Origin: an uncultured Eubacteriales bacterium
Lineage (GTDB): Bacteria; Bacillota; Clostridia; Peptostreptococcales; Anaerovoracaceae
Direction: 5' to 3'
Assembly (NCBI GenBank): GCA_902793875.1
Contig: CADBFL010000118.1
Coordinates: 1 to 5,705, forward strand
DNA: 5,705 nucleotides
The position numbers and the translations under genes are program-made. Positions within the stretch are counted from its first letter, which is position 1, and every line of letters starts with the position of its first letter. The notes under the pieces were generated by a model. That model saw nothing but the letters and a program-made list of their open reading frames with translations, had not been told where the DNA came from and made no database searches. Below, piece after piece: positions 1 to 5,705 of this stretch.

Positions 1-121
1 CAGGTACCAGGATCAGTATGGTCCAGTGATAGATGTCTATGTTGTTGTAGTTCTTCTGCGCCATGTCCAGAAGCATGAGGACGCAAATGAGCAGGCACAT
101 ACTGTATATGACTGTTATCAT
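1..121 (-). CDS. N-terminal fragment of a membrane protein, function unknown
   Basis: Only the first 40 residues are in the window. The start ATG (121-119) overlaps the stop TGA (120-118) of the sensor gene in an ATGA junction, with a strong AGGAG 5 nt upstream. The peptide begins MITVIYSMCLLICVLMLLDM (1-20), a probable first transmembrane helix, then a polar stretch AQKNYNNIDIYHW (21-33), then a second hydrophobic stretch, TILILVP, that runs off the edge. A short N-terminal helix followed by another membrane span suits a multi-TM sensor, for example the membrane part of a diguanylate cyclase or histidine kinase of Clostridia, or a transporter; no catalytic domain is visible. That it is a gene is nearly certain from the junction; what it does cannot be read here. 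Confidence 0.8.
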   Translation of the reverse strand, partial: MITVIYSMCLLICVLMLLDMAQKNYNNIDIYHWTILILVP

Positions 122-1719
122 GCTTTCTCCTGCTCTATCTCAAAGTAGAGCTCGCTTCCCTCTCCCTCTTCAATGATGGAATGGAGCTCCGAACCCATGA
201 CCCTGAGTATTTCGGCGGCTGCATCCACGCCGAGGCCGGCGAAGTCTTCGCCGTCCGCCTTACCGTCCCCGCTGTCTCTGACGGAGATCAGAAGATGCTC
301 TTTATCGTCCTTCGTCTCCTTTGCGAAGATCGACAGTTTTATGCTTTTGCCCTTTGCATGGCTGAGAGCGCTCAGAAGCATGCACGATATCACCATGCGG
401 AGCTTTCCCGGATCGCCCATGAGTATTTCGGGGATCTTCGAGGAGATATCGGAACTGACTTCCGTGCCTCTGAGCTCGGCTTCTTCTGCGGTATCTGCGA
501 TCGCCTCATCCACGATGTCCTTTATCGAATATGGGACCGGCTCCGCAATGACCGCCGGGCTCTCACTCCCGCTTTCCATGATGCTGTCTTCGATCCTGTC
601 CATCTCGGTCTTTTCTTCGTTGATGTTCTGTATGGTAAAGATGATCTTTCGCAGTGCCTCTCCTTCGCTGCGGTCTATCGCGAACAGCCTCACAAGGCAC
701 CATCCTTTTGTTCTGCTCATGTACTGGCAGGCGATGCTTTCCTTCTCAAAGCGGCCGGTGAGCGTATCCGGGTCCATGAATTCCTCGACCACATGTCTGT
801 ACTCGTCGGCGACATCATCGATGAACATGTCTCTGAGGCGCGCGACCACAGCTTTGCCGGTCTGTCTCCGTTCCTTCTCATCGCCCTTTATCACGGTGAG
901 CTCGTTGTTCACAAGATCGGCCATGTAGATCATGTCATATATATCCGACATGTATGAAACGCCGGTCTTTCTGAGTTCCATGTCCTTCCAGGCTCTCCTG
1001 TAGGACATGTTGGCGATGACATGTCCGAAGAATACGGCGATCCACAGTATGGCAAGCGCAAGGACGGCGTAGAAGCTCTTTCCCGCAAAGTAGCTCTTGT
1101 GAAGTTTGTAGGATATGTAATAATCCGAAAGATCTATATCATCGAGATAGTACAGTATCATGCCCATGGTAAGCTCGGACTTGCCTGCCACGGGCATCTC
1201 GCCCTCATCTCCGGAAGGATAGTATATTACATAGTCCCCTTCCGAAAGAGGGATCAGAAGGTCTCCGTCGTACGAATGATCCAGTCTGACATCACTGAGC
1301 TTGTACTTCCTGAGGTCGAGCGTCTGCACCTTTTCGTCCGGCGTGCCGCAGTGCTGATGGATCTCGACAGTGCCGCACCAGGCATTGTTGAAATAGCAGT
1401 CTCCCCTGATGTTGAGGCGCATCTTCCAGTCTGAAACGGCGGAAGCCGATTTGTTCGTCAGAACGCCGTCGAAAGTCTGTCCGGTAAGATCGACTTTCTT
1501 TCCGTTCATGTCGAACTCTCTCTTGAGCCAGGTGCTGGTGCTGTCCGCTCTGTCGTTCAGGACCATGACGGCCTGCTTGCTGTCATCGGCGCCCTGAGTA
1601 ACATGCTCCTTGCTGTTATACGAAATCACCGAAACGATGTGACCGATGGCGGCGATGATTATCGCAACGCCGAGGATCGCCAGAAAGTTCTTTGTCTTTT
1701 CTCCGTTTCTTCTTTCCAT
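118..1719 (-). CDS. Two-TM sensor with PAS-like domain and histidine-kinase-like ATPase lacking the phosphoacceptor His
   Basis: This 533-residue protein has TM1 (12-34), an ectodomain (35-215), TM2 (216-238), a cytoplasmic PAS-like domain (about 252-370) and a C-terminal HATPase_c domain (about 398-528). The ATPase keeps GDP (435-437) before the N-box helix, D482 in RDSGDG (G1), GLGV (495-498, G2) and the closing EGEGSELYFEIE (518-529). The N-box Asn is replaced by Ser450. Between the PAS domain and the ATPase (about 371-397) there is no H-box helix with His followed by Glu/Asp-Leu-Arg, so classical autophosphorylation looks impossible. The ectodomain, with W98, W114 and motif NNAWCGTVEI (111-120), resembles a CBM2-like beta sandwich as remembered from clostridial sensor proteins; this is tentative. 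ATG 1719 overlaps the upstream stop by one base; GTG 1722 is an alternative start. The ribosome binding site is weak, so coupling is likely. It could be a pseudokinase scaffold or a kinase acting in trans. Confidence 0.88.
   Translation of the reverse strand: MERRNGEKTKNFLAILGVAIIIAAIGHIVSVISYNSKEHVTQGADDSKQAVMVLNDRADSTSTWLKREFDMNGKKVDLTGQTFDGVLTNKSASAVSDWKMRLNIRGDCYFNNAWCGTVEIHQHCGTPDEKVQTLDLRKYKLSDVRLDHSYDGDLLIPLSEGDYVIYYPSGDEGEMPVAGKSELTMGMILYYLDDIDLSDYYISYKLHKSYFAGKSFYAVLALAILWIAVFFGHVIANMSYRRAWKDMELRKTGVSYMSDIYDMIYMADLVNNELTVIKGDEKERRQTGKAVVARLRDMFIDDVADEYRHVVEEFMDPDTLTGRFEKESIACQYMSRTKGWCLVRLFAIDRSEGEALRKIIFTIQNINEEKTEMDRIEDSIMESGSESPAVIAEPVPYSIKDIVDEAIADTAEEAELRGTEVSSDISSKIPEILMGDPGKLRMVISCMLLSALSHAKGKSIKLSIFAKETKDDKEHLLISVRDSGDGKADGEDFAGLGVDAAAEILRVMGSELHSIIEEGEGSELYFEIEQEKA
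127..131 (-). promoter_or_regulatory. Ribosome binding site of the last (partial) gene
   Basis: AGGAG lies 5 nt before ATG 121, inside the last codons of the sensor gene. With the ATGA overlap of stop and start, this strongly supports a real downstream gene that the window cuts off. Confidence 0.85.
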
Positions 1720-3488
1720 CACTTGTTCTTTTTCCCTTTTCCGTTCGCTCCGTTATACCTGAGACACAGCATGGTCAGATCGTCGAACTGCTCTGCATCT
1801 CCGATGAATTCATCGATGTCATCGCGGACGGACTTCATAAGCTCCCAAGGAGTGGAGCCCGCGTCCGCGCTGTTAAGAGCGCTGACCATGCGGTCCATTC
1901 CGTACAGCTCATCCGCCGCGGAGGTAGCTTCCGTGACGCCGTCCGTATACTCGAATATGCTGTCGCCCTTTTCAAGCTGTATCACATGGTCTTTGTACTT
2001 CATCCCCTCCATGCCGCCTATTACGAAGCCGTGCTTGTCATGGATGACCTCAGCGCGTCCGTCGGCATGTACCAGAACAGGGTATTCGTGTCCGGCGCTG
2101 GCCGTGGTCAGCCTGCCGGTGGATATCTCGAGTATGCCGAGCCATACGGTCACGAACATCTCCTCTTCATTCTTTTCGCATATCCTGTTGTTGACCTCTT
2201 CGAGCACCTCAGCCGGCGACAGGCTGTCTCTTATCGTATCCGACAGCATGATCTTGGATATCATCATGAACAGCGCAGCCGGCACGCCCTTGCCCGATAC
2301 GTCGGCGATCTCGACAGCCAGATGGTCATCGTCGATCATCAGCATGTCGTAGAAGTCGCCTCCGACTCCCTTGGCAGGCTCCATCGAAGCGTAAAGGTCG
2401 AATTCCGTCCTGTCAGGGAACGGCGGGAACACTACAGGCAGAACGCTCATCTGTATCTTTGCCGCCAGCGCGAGCTCTGTGACCAGACGCTCTTTTTCGG
2501 CTGTCGCCGTGGTCAGATCGTTCATGTAATCCGCGACGTCTGTCTCCATGTCGCGCAGCGTTACTGCCAGACGTTCGATCTCATCTCCTGTATGTATGTC
2601 AAGATCGGCGAAGTGTCTGACCCCGTCCTTCTTGTTCTCGTCATCACCGTATTCGACCGCCGCCGTGGCGAGCTTGTCTATAGGATCGACCAATGCCGCC
2701 TTCATCCGCCTCATGCCTATGTATGAAGCGAGCAGCGTCACGACTATCAGCAGGGCGATGTATTCCACGAGGAAGAGCTTGCTGGCCTCTACCATAGGTT
2801 TGAGTTTCTCGTCGACGCATACGAGTATCGTATAATCGCCTATGCTGTACATGGTCGACGCCGCGGTGCAGCGAAGACCGTATTCAGGTCTGTTCGTGAA
2901 CACCGCCTGGATGCCGGATTTCACTCCCTGCTGCCTGTCGAGGAATGTGCGTTTTCTTCCGTAGACGAGCGGCTCGAGCTCCTCTGTCGGATACTCGTCC
3001 CAGGTTCCCGGCTTGCATGTGCTGTCCTCTTTCTGGTCGGCGTCCACGATATATATCATCCTGTTGTTTTTGAGATCTATGGCCACCATGAAAGCATTGA
3101 GCGGGCCGTTCCTGTTCTGAAGGCTCTTCATCGCCTTCAGAACGCTCTGGAATTCATACGATTCCCTGATGCCTTCATACTCGTCGATGTATTCTTCGGA
3201 TGTGCCGTCTCCCTTCTCTTCGTCAGGGATGCTGTCATAGATGGTCATCACCCTGTTGCACAGCCTCTGGTAGTGCGTCTGGCTTATGACAGCGGCCTCG
3301 GCGTTCGCCTGGTTCCAGGTATTGACCATGTACTCATGCGTGACTCCCAGCACATAAAGCAGGAACCCGAAAATGAGCACGGTCACTCCAATGCCCATCG
3401 TCAGCGCCATCGTGATCACGAATGTCTTGGTGCCGAGCGAGCGGCGCACGTCGCTGAGTTTGTTGTTGTTTCTTTTGTCCTTTGCCAT
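1719..3488 (-). CDS. Membrane sensor PP2C-type Ser/Thr phosphatase (SpoIIE/RsbU family)
   Basis: This 589-residue integral membrane protein probably dephosphorylates a Ser/Thr-phosphorylated partner, in this family usually a STAS anti-sigma antagonist, in response to an outside signal. Domain order: TM1 (about 22-48), an extracytoplasmic sensor (49-238, perhaps dCache-like), TM2 (about 239-260), HAMP (about 260-322), a linker helix with the RsbU-like signature ELALAAKIQMSVLP (338-351), and the PP2C domain (to about 577). All metal-binding motifs are present: VGGDFYD with D378, ADVSGKG with D396, EYTDGVTEA with D516 and QFDDLTML with D569/D570, so an active Mn/Mg phosphatase is expected. The tail GKGKKNK is basic. 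The ATG at 3488 has a perfect AGGAG. The stop TGA shares its last base with the next gene's ATG. No phosphatase substrate is encoded in the window, which leaves its target open. The family call is very secure; the sensed ligand is unknown. Confidence 0.95.
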   Translation of the reverse strand: MAKDKRNNNKLSDVRRSLGTKTFVITMALTMGIGVTVLIFGFLLYVLGVTHEYMVNTWNQANAEAAVISQTHYQRLCNRVMTIYDSIPDEEKGDGTSEEYIDEYEGIRESYEFQSVLKAMKSLQNRNGPLNAFMVAIDLKNNRMIYIVDADQKEDSTCKPGTWDEYPTEELEPLVYGRKRTFLDRQQGVKSGIQAVFTNRPEYGLRCTAASTMYSIGDYTILVCVDEKLKPMVEASKLFLVEYIALLIVVTLLASYIGMRRMKAALVDPIDKLATAAVEYGDDENKKDGVRHFADLDIHTGDEIERLAVTLRDMETDVADYMNDLTTATAEKERLVTELALAAKIQMSVLPVVFPPFPDRTEFDLYASMEPAKGVGGDFYDMLMIDDDHLAVEIADVSGKGVPAALFMMISKIMLSDTIRDSLSPAEVLEEVNNRICEKNEEEMFVTVWLGILEISTGRLTTASAGHEYPVLVHADGRAEVIHDKHGFVIGGMEGMKYKDHVIQLEKGDSIFEYTDGVTEATSAADELYGMDRMVSALNSADAGSTPWELMKSVRDDIDEFIGDAEQFDDLTMLCLRYNGANGKGKKNK

Positions 3489-3492
3489 TTTT

Positions 3493-5199
3493 TTACTCCT
3501 GAACAGTCGCAATCAGCAGTCCCGACTCATCCGCCATAGGCAGCTCTATGAGCATTCCGGATACCCTGAAGAGTATCTCCATCCCCTCGATGCCGTAAGG
3601 GAGATGGCAGTACGTGCTCTCAGGCACGATCACGCGCCCTCCGGCGCGCACTTTATCCATGAACATGAATATCTGTTGTATAGCGCTTTCAAGATCCGCG
3701 AAAGTGCGCGGGTCCGTCAGATCAAGTATTCCCTGATCGTAGCTGTCATATGCTTTTTTCAGTTCATCATGAGTGACCACGGCAGCCCCGGCGATCTTCT
3801 GCGGCCTGTCACTGAAGACGACAGTCGCGCCGCGGCAGTCCGCAGCCTTCATCACATGCTTTATGTTTCTGGGCACATTCGGGGCCCCGGTATTTTTGCC
3901 CGGGCTCTGGAACAGTATCTCGGGGTACTTCAGTTCGAGCTTGTGCAGCAGCTCGCAGTCGTCCTTCACCTGCTGCTCATCATCATGTATCAGATATACG
4001 AGGCCGGCCTCGGTCTCCATGTCCGTGGTCTGCTTCAGCATCGCCGTCCTTCCGATCTGATCATACGATGCGGAGTAATAGCTTTTGAGCCTTCTGCATA
4101 TCTGCATGACAGGGGCGGATACGACTTCGGTATCCGCGGTGAGCACGAGATCCTTGCTGATGCCGAAGCGCTTGAGTCTGTACGGCTTCGCGGAATCCCT
4201 GTGGAACTTCTCGGGATCCAGATAGCTGTCCAGCGCCGAATCGGTCTCATGCTGGCCGGAGATCATCTCCGAATACTTCCGGTCGAGCCCTCCTCCCATA
4301 GGTCTGCAGTTGACTTCGATCAGGACCGGTCCTTTTTCATCCACCATGTATTCGCCGTGGACAGGCCCGTATTTGACTCCGATCGCTTCAGCCACGCTGC
4401 AGGCGTATCTGAGCAGACTTGAATGTCCGACTTCGAGCTTCGTTATATATCTGAAGTAATTGTATGCTATGGACCCGTTGCTCAGTCTGTACTTATCGTA
4501 GGCTCCGACTGACACTACGCGGTGCTTCCCGTTGCACGAGACAGTGTTGACCACATACTCCGTGCCGTTGATGCGTTCCTGCACCAGCACCTCAGGGTCG
4601 CTGTTTCCGTTTTTGCGCTGATTCGTCAGGTATTTTCTCACCATCTCAAGCATCTCGGCCTTGCCACGGCACAGATATACGCCCTGGGAGCCGGCGCCGC
4701 GTATGGGCTTTATCACGACCTCGTCCCTGTCGAGATGATCGAAGAATTCGAGCGCTTCCCTGTCTGAGCTCACGACCCTGCCGCGCACCGACCTGAGGCC
4801 GTGGTCCGCAAGGGCCTTCTGCATCATGTCCTTCTGAGTCATGTACGGTATCCTGTCCACCGGATTGCCCTTGAGACCGAGGTCCGCGGCGAGTCTGGCC
4901 GCCAGGGCCACGCCGAATTCGCTGCCCGCCACGACGTACGCGGGGTTGGTTTCCTTTACCTGTCTGAAGATCTTGTCGTAGTCGGGATCTTCCCTGATGA
5001 TCTTCACCTTGCCCTTCATGCGTCTGTTGATGCTGCTGCGTATCCCTCTCAGACGCTCGACATCCTCCGGCGAACCTATGTATTCTCCTTCCACGAGCAC
5101 GGGAACGTAGCCGCGTGCTCTGGCGTCATCGACGTAGTTCAGTCCGGTCGAGATGTATTCGCATATGATTATTGATCTTTTTGCGCTGCTGTTTTCCAT
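3493..5199 (-). CDS. ATP-grasp ligase-like protein with a C-terminal methyltransferase-like remnant
   Basis: This 568-residue, apparently soluble protein has a pre-ATP-grasp Rossmann-like region (about 8-115), an ATP-grasp core (about 120-310), a further region to about 430 and an extra C-terminal domain. ATP-grasp hallmarks are present: K164 in VVIKP, a Gly/Ser loop GAGSQG (168-173), QERINGTEY (207-215), H281 with E283, and the metal-binding E295-x-N297-x-R299. This pattern matches carboxylate-amine ligases of the BacD/carnosine-synthase type, which join amino acids or small acids via an acyl-phosphate; the substrate cannot be read from sequence. Residues 440-568 resemble the second half of a class I methyltransferase fold (YDQGILDL 487-494, VRAGGRVIV 517-525) but show no GxGxG SAM loop. 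The ATG lies 1 nt after the upstream stop, with only an A-rich leader instead of a clear ribosome binding site, so translation is probably coupled. TAA 3495-3493 lies 4 nt before the phosphatase ATG. Confidence 0.87.
   Translation of the reverse strand: MENSSAKRSIIICEYISTGLNYVDDARARGYVPVLVEGEYIGSPEDVERLRGIRSSINRRMKGKVKIIREDPDYDKIFRQVKETNPAYVVAGSEFGVALAARLAADLGLKGNPVDRIPYMTQKDMMQKALADHGLRSVRGRVVSSDREALEFFDHLDRDEVVIKPIRGAGSQGVYLCRGKAEMLEMVRKYLTNQRKNGNSDPEVLVQERINGTEYVVNTVSCNGKHRVVSVGAYDKYRLSNGSIAYNYFRYITKLEVGHSSLLRYACSVAEAIGVKYGPVHGEYMVDEKGPVLIEVNCRPMGGGLDRKYSEMISGQHETDSALDSYLDPEKFHRDSAKPYRLKRFGISKDLVLTADTEVVSAPVMQICRRLKSYYSASYDQIGRTAMLKQTTDMETEAGLVYLIHDDEQQVKDDCELLHKLELKYPEILFQSPGKNTGAPNVPRNIKHVMKAADCRGATVVFSDRPQKIAGAAVVTHDELKKAYDSYDQGILDLTDPRTFADLESAIQQIFMFMDKVRAGGRVIVPESTYCHLPYGIEGMEILFRVSGMLIELPMADESGLLIATVQE
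3496..3500 (-). promoter_or_regulatory. Ribosome binding site of the phosphatase gene
   Basis: A perfect AGGAG sits 7 nt before ATG 3488, and the stop codon of the ATP-grasp gene lies inside that spacer. It fixes the phosphatase start at 3488. The upstream in-frame TTG at 3512 lies before the site and is rejected as a start. Confidence 0.88.
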
Positions 5200-5200
5200 T

Positions 5201-5705
5201 TTATTTTTCTTTTTCGTCTCCGGCGTTTTCGTCTCCGGTCTTTCCGTCTTCAGACTTTCCCTTTATGGTGATCCTGGTCGAATTCATTCCCAGTATGTAT
5301 TCATTGCTTATATCCGATACGATGCTCCTCAGTATCTGCACGTTCTCGGCTATGTCGCTCACGTCATCCGCGTTCGGATCGAAGACTTCTCCGAGAGTCC
5401 TGAAATCTATCTCGACGTTCCCTTTGTAGAGCCGGACGAGCACATCGGCATACGAGCTCTGGCTCTTTTTGTTCGCCGTGTACACCGCGATCTCCTCGAC
5501 AGCCATGGCGACGCGCATCGCATCGACCTTGCTGAGGCCCTTCTCTTCGCATATCTCCTGCACCTTCTCGCTGATGAGTGAGATATCCATGGAGCCCTTC
5601 TCTATTGTAACGTCCATCACGGTCTCCGGGTCCCCTTCCTTTTCGACCTCGATAAGAAGCGGTCCCTTCAGCCTGCCGTCCGATCCCGCCGCGATCCTGA
5701 TGTTG
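5201..5705 (-). CDS. Divergent GHKL (HATPase_c_2, RsbW/SpoIIAB-like) domain, C-terminal part of a 5'-truncated gene
   Basis: The frame is open to the window edge with the same codon style as its neighbours, so the gene probably starts outside; it ends at TAA 5203-5201. Numbering from the GTG at 5620, a fold of about 120 residues matches the anti-sigma-kinase family: a start-of-domain strand (V4-E7), a helix ending in AVEEIAVYTAN (40-50), GEVFDP (77-82) and a last strand STRITIK (114-120). The family's ATP/Mg residues are mostly gone: E43 is kept, but the N-box Asn is Tyr47, the Asp of the DxG motif is Thr75, and the glycine-rich G2 loop reads AENVQIL (91-97). It may therefore bind a partner without kinase activity. 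The tail (121-139) is charged and low-complexity. Clostridial proteins, including some MATE-type transporters, carry such a domain after a membrane region, so the missing part could be a membrane protein; this is a guess. A shorter gene starting at ATG 5617 (GGAG 6 nt upstream) is the alternative. Confidence 0.78.
   Translation of the reverse strand, partial: NIRIAAGSDGRLKGPLLIEVEKEGDPETVMDVTIEKGSMDISLISEKVQEICEEKGLSKVDAMRVAMAVEEIAVYTANKKSQSSYADVLVRLYKGNVEIDFRTLGEVFDPNADDVSDIAENVQILRSIVSDISNEYILGMNSTRITIKGKSEDGKTGDENAGDEKEK
5211..5253 (-). repeat. 15-bp in-frame tandem repeat coding the charged C-terminal tail
   Basis: About 2.9 copies of a 15-bp unit lie at 5211-5225, 5226-5240 and 5241-5253. 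The first two share 13 of 15 bases, including a perfect 13-base block; the third is more diverged, with roughly three in four bases matching. On the coding strand they give a five-residue period rich in Gly, Asp, Glu and Lys. The unit is a multiple of three, so copy changes alter tail length without shifting frame. The stop codon follows within eight bases of the repeat. Confidence 0.75.
5624..5627 (-). promoter_or_regulatory. Possible ribosome binding site for an internal start at ATG 5617
   Basis: GGAG lies 6 nt before ATG 5617, at the exact start of the GHKL domain. It would support a free-standing anti-sigma-like protein of 138 residues, or an internal start that makes a second short form. 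The reading frame upstream of it is also open and coding-like, so the match may be chance. Confidence 0.3.

Noticed and set aside
181..957. Long plus-strand open frame opposite the GHKL sensor gene
   Set aside because: It lies wholly inside a gene with clear domain motifs on the minus strand, and its translation shows no recognisable domain. It is a by-product of the codon bias of the real gene.
1692..2726. Plus-strand open frame of 344 codons opposite the phosphatase
   Set aside because: The minus strand encodes all the PP2C motifs here; the antisense product is His/Arg-rich without a domain, typical of a shadow frame.
3489..3512. Upstream TTG start at 3512 for the phosphatase
   Set aside because: It would place the start before the AGGAG at 3496-3500 and overlap the ATP-grasp gene; ATG 3488 has ideal spacing.
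3633..3648. GC-rich inverted repeat with 6-bp stem and 4-nt loop, considered as a terminator
   Set aside because: It lies inside the ATP-grasp coding sequence over the codons for the RAGGR segment, has no T-tract after it, and the genes downstream are coupled.
3373..4422. Plus-strand open frame of 349 codons spanning the phosphatase/ATP-grasp junction
   Set aside because: It crosses two real genes and their junction and reads as a shadow with no coherent domain or conserved motif.
5155..5215. AT-rich stretch near the ATP-grasp start, considered as a promoter
   Set aside because: It consists of the end of one gene and the start of the next, 1 nt apart, with no convincing -35/-10 pair on the minus strand.
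1..5705. Anti-phage defence or mobile-element origin
   Set aside because: No nuclease, integrase, transposase, reverse transcriptase, terminal repeats or composition shift is visible; domain content is that of signalling.

Overview
The window is one tightly packed operon read entirely on the minus strand, so transcription runs from high to low coordinates. It holds three complete genes and two cut by the window edges. In transcription order they are: the C-terminal part of a protein ending in a divergent GHKL/anti-sigma-like ATPase domain (5705-5201, 5' end missing); an ATP-grasp ligase-like protein with an extra C-terminal domain (5199-3493); a membrane-anchored sensor with a SpoIIE/RsbU-type PP2C phosphatase (3488-1719); a two-TM sensor with a PAS-like domain and a histidine-kinase-like ATPase domain (1719-118); and the first 40 residues of a membrane protein (121-1, 3' end missing). 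Junctions are +1, +4, -1 and -4 nt, so the window has no intergenic region, no visible promoter and no terminator. No RNA gene, mobile element or CRISPR array was seen.

The organism is probably an anaerobic Bacillota of class Clostridia, perhaps Lachnospiraceae or a relative from gut or rumen. This is inferred from the domain styles (RsbU-like SpoIIE phosphatase, HATPase_c_2 tail, and a PAS and ectodomain style I associate with clostridial signalling proteins), AGGAG ribosome binding sites, and moderate G+C with frequent ATA and AGG codons. The sequence alone does not fix a genus.

The set looks like a membrane signalling cassette of the partner-switching kind, with unusual parts. The phosphatase keeps all its metal-binding motifs. 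Both ATPase domains are altered: the first has lost the N-box Asn, the G1 Asp and the G2 glycines; the second has no phosphoacceptor-His helix and has Ser for the N-box Asn. No STAS antagonist, sigma factor or response regulator lies in the window. The ATP-grasp protein keeps its catalytic residues and resembles amino-acid/peptide ligases, so the operon may couple a small-molecule ligation step to two envelope sensors and a Ser/Thr phosphatase. That functional link is inference from gene order only.
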